From contig NZ_CP032869.1 in assembly GCF_003576455.2 (NCBI RefSeq), forward strand, positions 3,472,001 through 3,536,000: a stretch of DNA of 64,000 bases. Direction: 5' to 3'. Below the pieces are notes generated by a model. It had not been told where the DNA came from, ran no database searches, and saw nothing but the letters and a program-made list of their open reading frames with translations. Every line of letters starts with the position of its first letter. The first letter of the stretch is position 1. Positions 42,211-50,888 of the stretch are shown here, in pieces. The stretch comes from Mucilaginibacter celer (GTDB lineage Bacteria; Bacteroidota; Bacteroidia; Sphingobacteriales; Sphingobacteriaceae). The position numbers and the translations under genes are program-made.

Positions 42211-42726
42211 TTGGATAATTATTATTCTTTCCTTAAAGAGCAGGATGAAGATAGTAGTATATTCTACTATTTCGTGACATCTCAAAACTTTGTTTATACT
42301 GTTTATTTTAAGGTTGATGAATATTCCCACTATATTCAAAACTTCCCATTGTTATTACAAAGTGGGTATGCGTTAGGGTTTAGAAAAACAAGTTTGGCAG
42401 GGAACGAAAGTAACAAACTTTATGACGCTAAAATATTCCCAACTATTTATCAGGTGATTAATGATTTCGTTGAGTTTAACGGAAGCGAAACCGTACTTCT
42501 TTATCACTGCGACACATCTGATAAAAAACAACGGGAACGAAGCAGGTTATTCGATAAATGGGAAAGCTATGTAAAAGTCACCTGTTTAGAAAGACATAAC
42601 GTCGAAGTTCGTATTAATGAATCAAGCTATTATCTGGGTTTTATTGCCAACAGTAATAACAGCAACATTGAAGTACTAAAACACGAGTTCAATGACTTTG
42701 CTTATTTTATTATTCGAGAAAAATAG
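42211..42726 (+). CDS. DUF6169-like protein, unit A (TTG start)
   Basis: 171 residues. There is no in-frame ATG; TTG at 42211 is the only plausible start since an in-frame stop lies at 42190. The protein has an aromatic-rich N-terminal half ('YSFLKEQDEDSSIFYYFVTS') and a C-terminal half with 'IYQVINDFVEF', 'TVLLYHCDTSDKKQRERSRLFDKW' in part, 'SSYYLGFI' and 'FAYFIIREK'. The order of hydrophobic and aromatic positions parallels the gene at 54047, so the two are distant paralogues. I associate both with DUF6169, from memory. Function unknown. Confidence 0.7.
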   Translation: MDNYYSFLKEQDEDSSIFYYFVTSQNFVYTVYFKVDEYSHYIQNFPLLLQSGYALGFRKTSLAGNESNKLYDAKIFPTIYQVINDFVEFNGSETVLLYHCDTSDKKQRERSRLFDKWESYVKVTCLERHNVEVRINESSYYLGFIANSNNSNIEVLKHEFNDFAYFIIREK

Positions 42727-42769
42727 TATTTAAACTAACCATTACAATTTTGGCAATCCTGCCATCCCC

Positions 42770-45610
42770 CTAAAAAAACGTAACCGGCAACACCAACTCT
42801 ATCCTGTTACTCCCCGTTCCGCCAAAAAAGTCATCATCCAATAACCGGCTGTACCTGATACCGAAGGTGATACTGTTTTGATTAAAGAATTTAGTATCGA
42901 AATACAACGTACCACCTGCCGAGCGGAAATTTTGTTTAAAGCCGCTGCCATCGGTAAAAAAGTTTTTGGCGTTAACGTGGGTATAATCAAAAAACAGGGC
43001 GGCGCGTAAACGCATAATATAAAACAAGTTACCAAAGCCCGCATCAGGGTAAGCAAGGGGCAGGTGGTAGGTTAAGCCTACTTTATTCATATTATCAAGA
43101 TTCTCGGCGGTATACCCCTTGGAGAAAGGAAAATCATTGGAGAAACTGATCACATTATCTTTCCCTTTTTGCTGATGGGCCAGGCTGATGGCAAGGCTGT
43201 GATTCACAAACAATCCGGGGAAATAAAATACGCCTGTGGTAAGCAGCTGAGTTGCACCCGAGCCTGAAATAGCCGATTTATAGTTTACACCGATACTTTG
43301 CGCAAACCTTGGATAGATGTTTTTTTGAGCCTGCTGGCTTTGGTTACTGAAGCTGATGTAATTATTAAGGTAACTGTATGATCTGTCGGCAAAACTGCTT
43401 TTGTAGGCACGTTGAAAATTGATGCTGTTAAAATATAAATCGCTGCCAAAGGTTACACCCATTGAGTGTTTGCCTTCGCTAAAATTTAGCGGTACCCTTA
43501 AGCCGCCGTGTACGGCAGTCTCATTCCAGTATACGTATTGGCCTTTAAAAAATCTGCGCCTATCCAGCGTATAATCTGCCCCGGCAGAAATATACGGGAA
43601 CAGCGCGCCATAAATCGCATCGAACCCAAACTGCTTGTAACCCTCGTTGGTGTTATAATCAAATGAAAGTTCGGACTGGAAGGTATTCAGCACGTTTTCG
43701 CCGGTAATTGCAAACGAATAGTTTGGATCGCTGATATTGGGGATGATGCTGTGAAAATTAAACAGGCCGTGCGCTTTTGAATATTTTGTAACAGGCAATG
43801 GTTTATCAGTCACATTATCCAATAAATGAGCAGCAGAATCTTTTTGAAGTGCCGTAATGCCCATATCAGGCAGATAGCGGGCATAAGTATCGTCGGCATC
43901 TATCCACTTCAAATCTTTTTTATCAGCCTGGTTAATATGATAACCATCGGCAGTAAAATCTACCCAGGCCAGTTTAGTATTGCCCACCGCCGGCTGGTAG
44001 TAGCCAATCCCGCTGTCGTGCCCGGTAGGCAGCATCTCAAATACCTTTCGGCTGTTCAGCATCATTACAAACAGGCGGTCATTTTTCCCATCGGTCTGGG
44101 TATAATAAAGGGTATCATTTTTAAGGTTGATAAAACCTATCGGGCGGTAGTCCGGGGAGGTTAAATTTACTGATGTTCCTGTTGAAATATCAGTAAGGGT
44201 GATGGCCATCTTCCCCTCGCTGTTGCGTGCAGCCGAAATCAGTTTATCATCACCGTAAAATTTAGGATAAGTATAAAAAAGCTTCTGCGGGTTTAGCACA
44301 ACCTGTTTTAAAGCCCCTGCAGTGTCGAGTATATGCAGGGTACTTGCACCTGAGGGATCAACCTGTACAGCTACTATCTTATCAGTTTTATCGTTAAATG
44401 CCGGAGAGAAATATTTAGCCTTTGATGTAATGCGGTGTTCCTGCCCGGTTTTAACATCAAGCAGCATCAGTTCGCTGTAATTACGGTAGCCCCAGCGTAA
44501 ATCGGGCCGGTAAGTGGCGTATATAATTTTGCCCTGCTTATAATCGAAATAAGAATCGAGCGAACTGGAGCGCGTGCTGATCTTCCTTTCTTTATCACCG
44601 GTTTTAATTACAAAGGCAGGCAGGTTATCGTAAGTTGTTTTAGCGTAGATAAGCGTGCTATCACCTGCAAAAGCCGGATACTGGCGATTGGCGTCAAAAT
44701 GCCTTTTTTGTTCAGCAACCGGTTGTTTGCTATCCTCAATAAACTGTTGCTTAAAATGGTCGAATGCGCTTGCCGAAAATGTACTGAACGTTTCGCCTGT
44801 ATATTTTTTCACTGCCCATTGAAAGGGATAAAAACCGCCCCGGTAAGCGGCGGCATCATGCGTTATGTTTTTCCAAACATTCTCACCATATTTTTCGCGG
44901 CCGTAGGCTACCATCATGTAACCAAGCGGATAATGATCGGGAATGTAATCGCGGTACGATCCGTTTCTGAGCTTCATGTAACTGTAGCTTTTATCGGCCG
45001 CCCACAGTGCGCGGTAACCTGCAAAAAAATAGGGTAACCTGCCCCTGCCCTGCTCGCTTACCAGTGTTTCGTTAAACACGGCATCACCCTCAAAAAGCCA
45101 GTTGGGGATACCCAGATCATTGCCCAGCGCCTGCCCGCCCTCGCCAAAAATAAAACTCAAAACCCGCGAAATACCTACATTGAAGTTATTGTATTGCTGT
45201 ACATGCCTAAACTCGTGTATGGCCAGTTGCTGCGGCCATGGCAGGCTGCCTATGTCAAAACTGTTTTGTTCAGGAGTTAAATAAAACTCGCTCCTGAAGG
45301 GGGCTAAGCCCACATAACCATTAGCTATAGTGGTTTGGTTTTGAAGCACCACGCTAATTTGCCTCTGCCTGAAACCTATGGTTGGACGGATCCGGTTATT
45401 CATCTGCCCCATAATATTGGCCACCTTTAACCCGGCCGAATCAAGTCCGGCAGGAAAAATGATCCGGGCAACGGGCGTGTTTACCTGTCGCCATTTGATG
45501 GATGGCGGATTGCCGCCAAATGTTTGGGCTTTTGATAAGGTAACAGAAAGCAGTAATGCCGGAAGAATTAATTTTCGAAGCGTTTTATAACCGGTAGGCA
45601 GATGATTCAT
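42770..45610 (-). CDS. Surface metallopeptidase / TolB-like propeller / outer-membrane barrel protein
   Basis: About 946 residues from ATG 45610, with a signal peptide ending 'SKAQ'. Residues about 132-136 are 'HEFRH' (HExxH zinc motif), followed by 'WLFEGDAVFNETL', which supplies the third ligand Glu as in MA-clan gluzincins. The middle (about 290-570) has WD40/TolB-like beta-propeller repeats ('DSTLIYAKTTYDNLPAFVI', 'GKIIYATYRPDLRWGYRNYSEL' in part). The last ~330 residues are amphipathic strands ending in Phe, as in outer-membrane barrels. Family relatives are often labelled 'TolB-like'. Activity is inferred from motifs. Confidence 0.8.
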   Translation of the reverse strand: MNHLPTGYKTLRKLILPALLLSVTLSKAQTFGGNPPSIKWRQVNTPVARIIFPAGLDSAGLKVANIMGQMNNRIRPTIGFRQRQISVVLQNQTTIANGYVGLAPFRSEFYLTPEQNSFDIGSLPWPQQLAIHEFRHVQQYNNFNVGISRVLSFIFGEGGQALGNDLGIPNWLFEGDAVFNETLVSEQGRGRLPYFFAGYRALWAADKSYSYMKLRNGSYRDYIPDHYPLGYMMVAYGREKYGENVWKNITHDAAAYRGGFYPFQWAVKKYTGETFSTFSASAFDHFKQQFIEDSKQPVAEQKRHFDANRQYPAFAGDSTLIYAKTTYDNLPAFVIKTGDKERKISTRSSSLDSYFDYKQGKIIYATYRPDLRWGYRNYSELMLLDVKTGQEHRITSKAKYFSPAFNDKTDKIVAVQVDPSGASTLHILDTAGALKQVVLNPQKLFYTYPKFYGDDKLISAARNSEGKMAITLTDISTGTSVNLTSPDYRPIGFINLKNDTLYYTQTDGKNDRLFVMMLNSRKVFEMLPTGHDSGIGYYQPAVGNTKLAWVDFTADGYHINQADKKDLKWIDADDTYARYLPDMGITALQKDSAAHLLDNVTDKPLPVTKYSKAHGLFNFHSIIPNISDPNYSFAITGENVLNTFQSELSFDYNTNEGYKQFGFDAIYGALFPYISAGADYTLDRRRFFKGQYVYWNETAVHGGLRVPLNFSEGKHSMGVTFGSDLYFNSINFQRAYKSSFADRSYSYLNNYISFSNQSQQAQKNIYPRFAQSIGVNYKSAISGSGATQLLTTGVFYFPGLFVNHSLAISLAHQQKGKDNVISFSNDFPFSKGYTAENLDNMNKVGLTYHLPLAYPDAGFGNLFYIMRLRAALFFDYTHVNAKNFFTDGSGFKQNFRSAGGTLYFDTKFFNQNSITFGIRYSRLLDDDFFGGTGSNRIELVLPVTFF

Positions 45611-45670
45611 CGGGATGAAAGTAAGCACAAATTGCGTGTTTAGCAACGTGAAAGTTTCGATTTAAAATGG

Positions 45671-45702
45671 CAAAAAAAACACCCGCCAGGAACCGGCGGG
45701 TG
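45671..45702 (-). terminator. Strong intrinsic terminator on the minus strand
   Basis: CACCCGCC (45680-45687) pairs with GGCGGGTG (45695-45702) and on the minus strand is followed by eight T. It lies 60 bp upstream of the metallopeptidase gene, so it ends a transcript that comes from 45.7-46.3 kb. Confidence 0.85.
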
Positions 45703-45944
45703 TAAAATACAACGTTAAAAGAGAAGGTTTAGGTATGCAATATTTTTTACGGACGACTAAAGGGTAAGTCTTATGCCCGGTATTATTTAGTAACGCGTCC
45801 AACCATCCTTTACAAAGCTTTTATGCTATGGTACCACTATCAACAATATTGTTATCTCCCCGCCGCCGATTCACTTTGTTTTGTTAGTTTTAATCAATGT
45901 CTAAATTTCGGCATAAAAAAGGCGCCGCGCAATCCGTGAAAACA
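45703..45944 (-). ncRNA. Possible untranslated transcript between two hairpins
   Basis: This stretch has no credible ORF, yet a strong minus-strand terminator (45671-45702) ends it and another hairpin (45945-45983) begins it. It may be a small RNA or just the 3' untranslated part of the 45999-46214 gene. No known RNA family is recognised. Confidence 0.25.
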
Positions 45945-45983
45945 CGGTATTTTTCACCGTTTATTGACGGGTGAAAAATACCG
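45945..45983. terminator. Perfect 14-bp stem hairpin after the 71-residue gene
   Basis: CGGTATTTTTCACC (45945-45958) pairs exactly with GGTGAAAAATACCG (45970-45983), 11-nt loop. It lies 15 bp downstream of the stop of the minus-strand gene at 45999. The direct repeat CGGCATAAAAA flanks it. Confidence 0.6.
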
Positions 45984-45998
45984 GCATAAAAAGTTATA

Positions 45999-46214
45999 TC
46001 ATATTTTGATTACCTTTTTACTACCGTGTTTGGGGGCATCGTTGCGTCCGGGTTTAGGAATATGTTTCACGATAGCTATCAGTGTATGCGCTATTGCAGC
46101 TGTTGCCTTTATACCAAAATGCACAAAGGGTTTCATTACCTGCCAGGCGTTAGTGTGTTGATGCCGGGTTTCGGGGCTTCGTTTTCCTATTTTTTTTATA
46201 TTGCTGGCTGCCAT
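45999..46214 (-). CDS. Small basic protein (71 aa), hypothetical
   Basis: 71 residues starting ATG at 46214: a basic N-terminus ('SNIKKIGKRSPETRHQH'), a central amphipathic or membrane-seeking helix ('FVHFGIKATAAIAHTLIAIV') and a Lys-rich end 'KHGSKKVIKI'. It is short, but a perfect hairpin directly follows its stop and the codon use looks normal. It lies upstream of the minus-strand metallopeptidase gene and downstream of the phosphoesterase gene. Function unknown; it could be a DNA- or membrane-binding peptide. Confidence 0.5.
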   Translation of the reverse strand: MAASNIKKIGKRSPETRHQHTNAWQVMKPFVHFGIKATAAIAHTLIAIVKHIPKPGRNDAPKHGSKKVIKI

Positions 46215-46279
46215 AATTTTCCATGTTTATAATAAACTGAATAAAAACCCTGCCAAACAGTTTACAAACCTTTTAAATT

Positions 46280-47551
46280 TCAGGCGGTATGTGTTTTTTT
46301 CTTCAATTCAATCACGGTAATCTCGGGCCAGATGCCCAATCTGCCCGAAAAGGCGAGGAAGCCAAAACCCCGGTTTACATATAAGTACCTGTTCTTCTGG
46401 TTGATTAATCCCGCCCAATCAAGATAACGATATTGTACCGGACTCCATCTGAAACCTGCAGTTTCCACACCGAACTGAGCACCATGAGTATGGCCGGATA
46501 GGGTGAGGTGAATAGTTGTTGGATGGAACCGAACCTGCTCCTCCCAATGGGTAGGATCGTGCGAGAGTAGTATTTTGAATGCATCTTCCGGTACCCCCTG
46601 CATTGCTTTTTCCAAATCGCCGAGCTGAATGAAGCCTCTGCCCCAGTTTTGAATCCCTATCAATGAAATTTTTTGGCCACCTTTTTCAAGAGTTATATTT
46701 TCATCCAACAATAAACGGTAACCTAACTCTTTGTGATGCTGTTTGAGTTTTTCAAGATTAGCTACCTTATCCTGAGGAGTATCCCATTGGATATAATCGC
46801 CATAATCGTGGTTGCCTAAAATGGAGAACTGGCCAAACGGAGCTTTGATCTGCCCGAATCTGTCGATATAGGGTTCTATTTCGGAAGCTGCATTATTTAC
46901 CAGGTCGCCGGTAAAAACAAACAGGTCGCTTTTTTGAGCTTTAGCCAGATCTATTCCGCGCTGCATGGCTTCTGCGTTATCAAAACTGCCCGAATGGATA
47001 TCAGATAGCTGGGTGATGGTAAAACCATCAAAGGCATCAGGTAAATCATCAAAATACAAGGTAGTGCGATGTACTTTATAATCGTACTTGCCCTTAAACA
47101 TGGCATAAAAAAACGAAGTAAAAGGCACAGCGGCTACTAAAACGGCTATCTCGCTAATAAATTTACGCCTGCCGGGGAAGACGGATTTACCGTTTGCCTT
47201 CGCGTTATTGCTTAAAAGGTTGAAAATCCCTGTAAAAAACCTCGCAAGATCTCCCAAAAACAAAATCAATATAAAAACTACCTTAGTAACCAAAAAGGTA
47301 AGGAACAGGCTCAGCATCCATTCATGAAATGGCCGCATGCCTTTAGCTGTGCTGAATGCGCCAAAACCGGATATAAAAAGAACGGTCACGCCTACCGATA
47401 TTAGCAGGTATCCCCACAAAACAATATTACGCCAAAGGCTTGATGGCCAGTCGGCAGTGAGGGTTCTTAACCCCGAATACACATACCAATCCATCAGTAA
47501 GCTTATTGCCGAAGCAATTAAAAACACGCGTATAAAGCCTCCGTTGTGCAT
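46280..47551 (-). CDS. Membrane-bound metallophosphoesterase
   Basis: 423 residues. Four N-terminal membrane helices (about 5-125) and one near 135-155 precede a calcineurin-like phosphoesterase domain. Metal ligands are visible in 'LSDIHSG', 'FTGDLVNN', 'ILGNHDYG', 'LLSHDPTHW' and 'LSGHTHGAQFG'. The plan matches YkuE/YaeI-type enzymes, some of which hydrolyse phospholipids or UDP-sugars-linked lipids. The catalytic part most likely faces the periplasm. All motif residues are present; the substrate is unknown. Confidence 0.9.
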   Translation of the reverse strand: MHNGGFIRVFLIASAISLLMDWYVYSGLRTLTADWPSSLWRNIVLWGYLLISVGVTVLFISGFGAFSTAKGMRPFHEWMLSLFLTFLVTKVVFILILFLGDLARFFTGIFNLLSNNAKANGKSVFPGRRKFISEIAVLVAAVPFTSFFYAMFKGKYDYKVHRTTLYFDDLPDAFDGFTITQLSDIHSGSFDNAEAMQRGIDLAKAQKSDLFVFTGDLVNNAASEIEPYIDRFGQIKAPFGQFSILGNHDYGDYIQWDTPQDKVANLEKLKQHHKELGYRLLLDENITLEKGGQKISLIGIQNWGRGFIQLGDLEKAMQGVPEDAFKILLSHDPTHWEEQVRFHPTTIHLTLSGHTHGAQFGVETAGFRWSPVQYRYLDWAGLINQKNRYLYVNRGFGFLAFSGRLGIWPEITVIELKKKTHTA

Positions 47552-47725
47552 ATAAAATTATCAAAGTATGCAATTTAAGCAAGTAAGGGTTATGTTATAG
47601 CCCCTGCGGGGATTTTTTTAAATCAGGAATACAAATTGCCATGGTTTATTGTAAAATATATGATGCTGATTTTGAACTCTGCAACTATTACCTATTTTTA
47701 GGCAATTATCTCACACCTCCCAAAA

Positions 47726-48580
47726 ATGAATTTGAAATACCTGCTGTTATCAGCAAGCCTTTTGGTGGCATCACAAGCCATCGCACAAACTAAAACCGAT
47801 ACCGTTTTCTTTGAAGATTTTAATAAACCTGCCATCGACCGCAGCAAATGGAACGTTGAAATAACCGGGCACACCGTTAATGATGAACAACAAGCTTATG
47901 TTGATTCGGCGGCTACATTGTACCTTGTTGATGGAAAAGCTGAGGGTGCTGTAAATGGTGCATTGGTGTTAAAGGCACTTTATCAGCCAGGCTTTACCAG
48001 TAAGGAACAGCGTAAATATGATTTTATTTCGGGCAGGATCAACGCCCGCGCTAAAATGGAGTTTACTTACGGTACGGCTTCGGCCAGGATGAAAATGGCT
48101 GCCGGTGCAGGTTTGTGGCCTGCCTTCTGGGCACTTGGCAACGGTAAATGGCCCGACTGCGGCGAAATAGATATTATGGAAACTGTAGGCGACTCGAGTT
48201 GGGTAAGCCACGCACTGCATGGCCCGGGCTATTTTGGCGATACGCCGATAGTAAAAAGGGTGTCCTTCCCGGCCGGTATCGATGTTACGCAGTGGCATGT
48301 GTACACGGTAGATTGGTCGCCCGAGAGCCTCATTTTTAAGGTAGATGGCAAGGTTACCTATACCGTAACCAAAACCATGGTTGAAAAATATGGCCGCTGG
48401 GCTTTTGATAATAAAAAGTTTGTGATCCTCAATTTCGCCATCGGCGGCGGCTACCCCGGCGGGGTTAATAAGGTTACCAAGCCTTACCATGGCTTATCAC
48501 AAACCACCGTGGATAAAATTAAAGCCGGGCAGGCCAAAGTATTTGTAGACTGGGTATTGATAACTAAAAACGCGAATTAA
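47726..48580 (+). CDS. Secreted glycoside hydrolase family 16 (beta-glucanase-like)
   Basis: 284 residues with a signal peptide ('LLLSASLLVASQAIAQ'). The GH16 jelly roll shows 'GRINARAKMEFTYGTASARM', 'GLWPAFWALG', the catalytic 'CGEIDIMETVGD' (nucleophile and acid Glu), 'HALHGPGYFGDTP', 'WHVYTVDWSPESL' and 'FVILNFAIGGGYPGG'. This pattern fits endo-1,3(4)-beta-glucanases or laminarinases. It probably acts in the periplasm or is released. A TATTTTTA box lies ~30 bp before the ATG with TTG 18-20 bases further up. Confidence 0.93.
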   Translation: MNLKYLLLSASLLVASQAIAQTKTDTVFFEDFNKPAIDRSKWNVEITGHTVNDEQQAYVDSAATLYLVDGKAEGAVNGALVLKALYQPGFTSKEQRKYDFISGRINARAKMEFTYGTASARMKMAAGAGLWPAFWALGNGKWPDCGEIDIMETVGDSSWVSHALHGPGYFGDTPIVKRVSFPAGIDVTQWHVYTVDWSPESLIFKVDGKVTYTVTKTMVEKYGRWAFDNKKFVILNFAIGGGYPGGVNKVTKPYHGLSQTTVDKIKAGQAKVFVDWVLITKNAN

Positions 48581-48691
48581 TATTATTGATGAGATTTGTA
48601 AAATAAAGGTTATTTAAATTTTACTTTCATAAAACATAAGCCAAATTTTATTGCCATATTTTTGAATTATCAAAAAAACCAACATCTACCC

Positions 48692-48889
48692 ATGGCCATA
48701 TTAACCGTTCAAATCCCCGATACCGAAATCCTCACGCTATCAAGTATAGTGGAGCAAATTTCGGGCAGTATTATAAAAGTTACTTCTGAAGACGAAATTC
48801 ATACAAGTGATTGCATTGTGCACAAAGACGATATTTATATTAAAAACAAACTGGAGGGTAAATTTCACCGTCACCTGTGGAATGATTGA
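48692..48889 (+). CDS. Hypothetical 65-residue protein
   Basis: Starts at ATG 48692 ('MAILTVQIPDTEI'); codons upstream to 48662 have only a TTG. The sequence is soluble, acidic with 'QIPDTEILTLSSIVEQISGS', 'KVTSEDEIH' and a basic end 'KFHRHLW'. No family is recognised. It is followed 40 bp later by a bidirectional terminator shared with the small lipoprotein gene. Confidence 0.6.
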   Translation: MAILTVQIPDTEILTLSSIVEQISGSIIKVTSEDEIHTSDCIVHKDDIYIKNKLEGKFHRHLWND

Positions 48890-48925
48890 AAATTAATCGA
48901 ACAATCCGGTTTTAATCGCCATAAA

Positions 48926-48966
48926 CAAAACAGGCCGTGCTGATGAAGCGCGGCCTGCTTTGTTTT
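48926..48966. terminator. Bidirectional intrinsic terminator
   Basis: CAGGCCGTGC (48931-48940) pairs with GCGCGGCCTG (48948-48957, one G-T pair). It is flanked by ACAAAA on the left and CTTTGTTTT on the right, serving the convergent genes 48692-48889 and 48978-49124. Confidence 0.85.
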
Positions 48967-48977
48967 ATATCTCTTTT

Positions 48978-49124
48978 TTAATTTTGGATAATTACACGTT
49001 CGTGTACCCTAACTCTTTCTTCGTGACGGTGCCTGCGACGTTCGCGGTACTCGACAGAACAGCTTGTAAAGCCCATAGCCGCTAATATTAGCAAAGCAAT
49101 TGAGCGTGAAACGGTGGTTTTCAT
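48978..49124 (-). CDS. Small Arg/His-rich lipoprotein
   Basis: 48 residues from ATG 49124: signal peptide with lipobox 'GFTSCS', then a very polar tail 'YRERRRHRHEERVRVHERV'. The mature peptide is only ~25 residues, highly charged. Such tiny lipoproteins are common in Bacteroidota envelopes and rarely characterised. The ATG at 49124 is preferred over the upstream frame to 49160 since it gives a clean signal peptide. Confidence 0.7.
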   Translation of the reverse strand: MKTTVSRSIALLILAAMGFTSCSVEYRERRRHRHEERVRVHERVIIQN

Positions 49125-49262
49125 AGCAGATGATTTATGTTTTAATAAATATGTCTCCATAAATCATTTATCGTGCCGAAACATTGCCACAAACAAGGCC
49201 GTAATACTGTTGTTACATAGATACAACCAATTATCAGGCAGCGTAACATCCTGCAGGTAAGC

Positions 49263-49922
49263 CTAAGACCTAAGTAGCAGCCGGTTTAGCCATACCAGTA
49301 TTAAACCTATAACCAAAAAGGCAACCAGCATGAAAACAGCATTAATAAACACCTGGTAAGCGCCCAGTTTATCTATATCCAAAAAAGGGTACGGATATAA
49401 ATGGCATAAAGCTCCCCTAACAAAAATATAAACCGAGTACAAAAAAGGGAACCACAGCCAGTTAAGGGCCTGGGTGTACTTTAACAGTGTTTTAGGAGCA
49501 TACAATAGCCAGCAGATTATAATGAGCAGCGGATTTACAGAATGCAATAATTCGTCGGCCAGCCTAAACCAACCTTGCGGATGCCACAACCCGCGAAGGA
49601 CAAGATTATAGGTTACCCCTACGATAATCATGTACAACAGTACCCCGCTAAAAACATGGCTTCGTGAAAAATACCCTGCCCATTTGCTTCGGGGCATCAA
49701 TACTAAGGTACTGAGGCTTATGGCAGCAAGCAGATTACTCAGGATGGTAAAGTAGCTGAATAATTGAACAAGGATACCGCTAAGGCTCCGCCCCCGGGCC
49801 AGATAAGCGGGAACAGAGATAGCAATTTGTAATATTAAAGCGAACCATATAACAATAACAGTTGAGCTGAGTAACAAAGGCTTCAATCTGAATGTAATAT
49901 TGTTTAGTTCTTGTTTACTCAT
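49263..49922 (-). CDS. Pr6Pr family membrane protein
   Basis: 219 residues with six membrane helices. The family features are 'SYFTILSNLLAAISL', 'HVFSGVLLYMIIVGVTYNLVLRGLW' in part, 'LADELLHSVNPLLIIICWLL' and 'CHLYPYPFLDIDKLG'. These mark the Pr6Pr (FAR-17a/AIG1-like) group. Function in bacteria is unknown; in eukaryotes relatives include serine hydrolases for fatty-acid esters. It stands alone in its strand context. Confidence 0.85.
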   Translation of the reverse strand: MSKQELNNITFRLKPLLLSSTVIVIWFALILQIAISVPAYLARGRSLSGILVQLFSYFTILSNLLAAISLSTLVLMPRSKWAGYFSRSHVFSGVLLYMIIVGVTYNLVLRGLWHPQGWFRLADELLHSVNPLLIIICWLLYAPKTLLKYTQALNWLWFPFLYSVYIFVRGALCHLYPYPFLDIDKLGAYQVFINAVFMLVAFLVIGLILVWLNRLLLRS

Positions 49923-50046
49923 GTTAATACCGGGCTAAATTTAAAATTACCATAAAATAATTTTCAAAAAAGCATGGACAGTACACAACGAAAATAAACA
50001 ACTGAAGATGAGGAAACTGAATTTATAAACCTAACGTAAATTGAGT

Positions 50047-50277
50047 ATGAGGGGATACGTAAACATACCGGGATCTATTTACTGCCGAAGCTGCAGGATA
50101 TGCGGCGCCCGCCCTGTAATTGCTTTGGCCGGCGACGTGGGCTATGTAATTAAATGCCCTAACAATGATAACCATTACCAAACAAAGCCGGGCGCTATTG
50201 ACATAAACGACTGGAACGCCCATAACAGCGTTTACGATTGTAATATGAATGGCAAAGCTGCACTGGCCTTCCACTAA
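50047..50277 (+). CDS. Lar-like small zinc-ribbon protein
   Basis: 76 residues from ATG 50047. 'CRSCRICGARPVI' and 'VIKCPNNDNHYQ' supply Cys pairs, and 'IDINDWNAHNSVYD' resembles the 'AIEAWN' end of restriction-alleviation Lar proteins and phage zinc ribbons. Lar proteins relieve type I restriction, but many relatives are only structurally similar. No restriction system or phage genes are nearby. The label refers to fold resemblance only. Confidence 0.6.
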   Translation: MRGYVNIPGSIYCRSCRICGARPVIALAGDVGYVIKCPNNDNHYQTKPGAIDINDWNAHNSVYDCNMNGKAALAFH

Positions 50278-50360
50278 AGGTATTTTGTAATTTATTTGTT
50301 TGTTGGTTGGTTTGCCGGCCGGGATAAACACATATCTTTAGGCTTTAAACAACCAATTAC

Positions 50361-50825
50361 ATGCAAATGAAAACCTTTTTATTAATGCTGATGGCATGCG
50401 CAATAATGCCCGTGGTAACCCGCGCGCAAACCGGTACCGATTTGGTCCCCGTGGTTGATCATATCGCCATAACCACCAGCAACCTTAAAAAAAGCACCGA
50501 GTTTTACACCAAAGTGCTGCACCTTAAAAAAGTTGATAATCCCTTTGCCGATACTGTGCACCAATGGTACAGCCTTGGTAATAACGTAAAACTACACGTA
50601 ATACAGGCCGAGCGTAACGAGAAACAGGTAAAAGGTGTGCACCTGTGCTTTACGGTATCATCGGTAAAAGAGTTTGCCAAAACACTTGATGCTATGAACA
50701 TCCCTTACGGCAACTGGAAAGGCGACAGCAAAGAACCCACTTTCAGGGCCGATGGCGTACTGCAACTTTACTTTCAGGATCCGGATGGGTATTGGATAGA
50801 AATAAACAGCCCGGCTAAAAAATAA
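50361..50825 (+). CDS. Exported VOC (glyoxalase/dioxygenase fold) protein
   Basis: 154 residues. A signal peptide ('LLMLMACAIMPVVTRAQ') is followed by a single VOC module: 'VDHIAITTSNLKKSTEFYTKVL', 'VKGVHLCFTVSS' and 'QLYFQDPDGYWIEINSP'. Metal-ligand positions His, His and Glu are present. Export is unusual, since VOC proteins are mostly cytosolic. Substrate unknown. A TATCTTTA box preceded by TTTG at 18 bases lies ~30 bp upstream. An 8-bp stem GCCCGGCT/AGCCGGGC spans the stop codon. Confidence 0.87.
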   Translation: MQMKTFLLMLMACAIMPVVTRAQTGTDLVPVVDHIAITTSNLKKSTEFYTKVLHLKKVDNPFADTVHQWYSLGNNVKLHVIQAERNEKQVKGVHLCFTVSSVKEFAKTLDAMNIPYGNWKGDSKEPTFRADGVLQLYFQDPDGYWIEINSPAKK

Positions 50826-50888
50826 GCCGGGCCGCTAAACAATCAAAAACTAAAAAAATATATTGGCTTTAAAACATTGCCCGGATGC

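Noticed and set aside
47601..47619. Attenuator in the GH16 leader (CCCC-TGC-GGGG-A-T7)
   Set aside because: The stem has only four pairs and the loop three bases; it is too weak to report as a terminator.
50047..50277. Lar-like gene as evidence for a prophage
   Set aside because: No other phage-like gene is near and the zinc-ribbon resemblance is weak.
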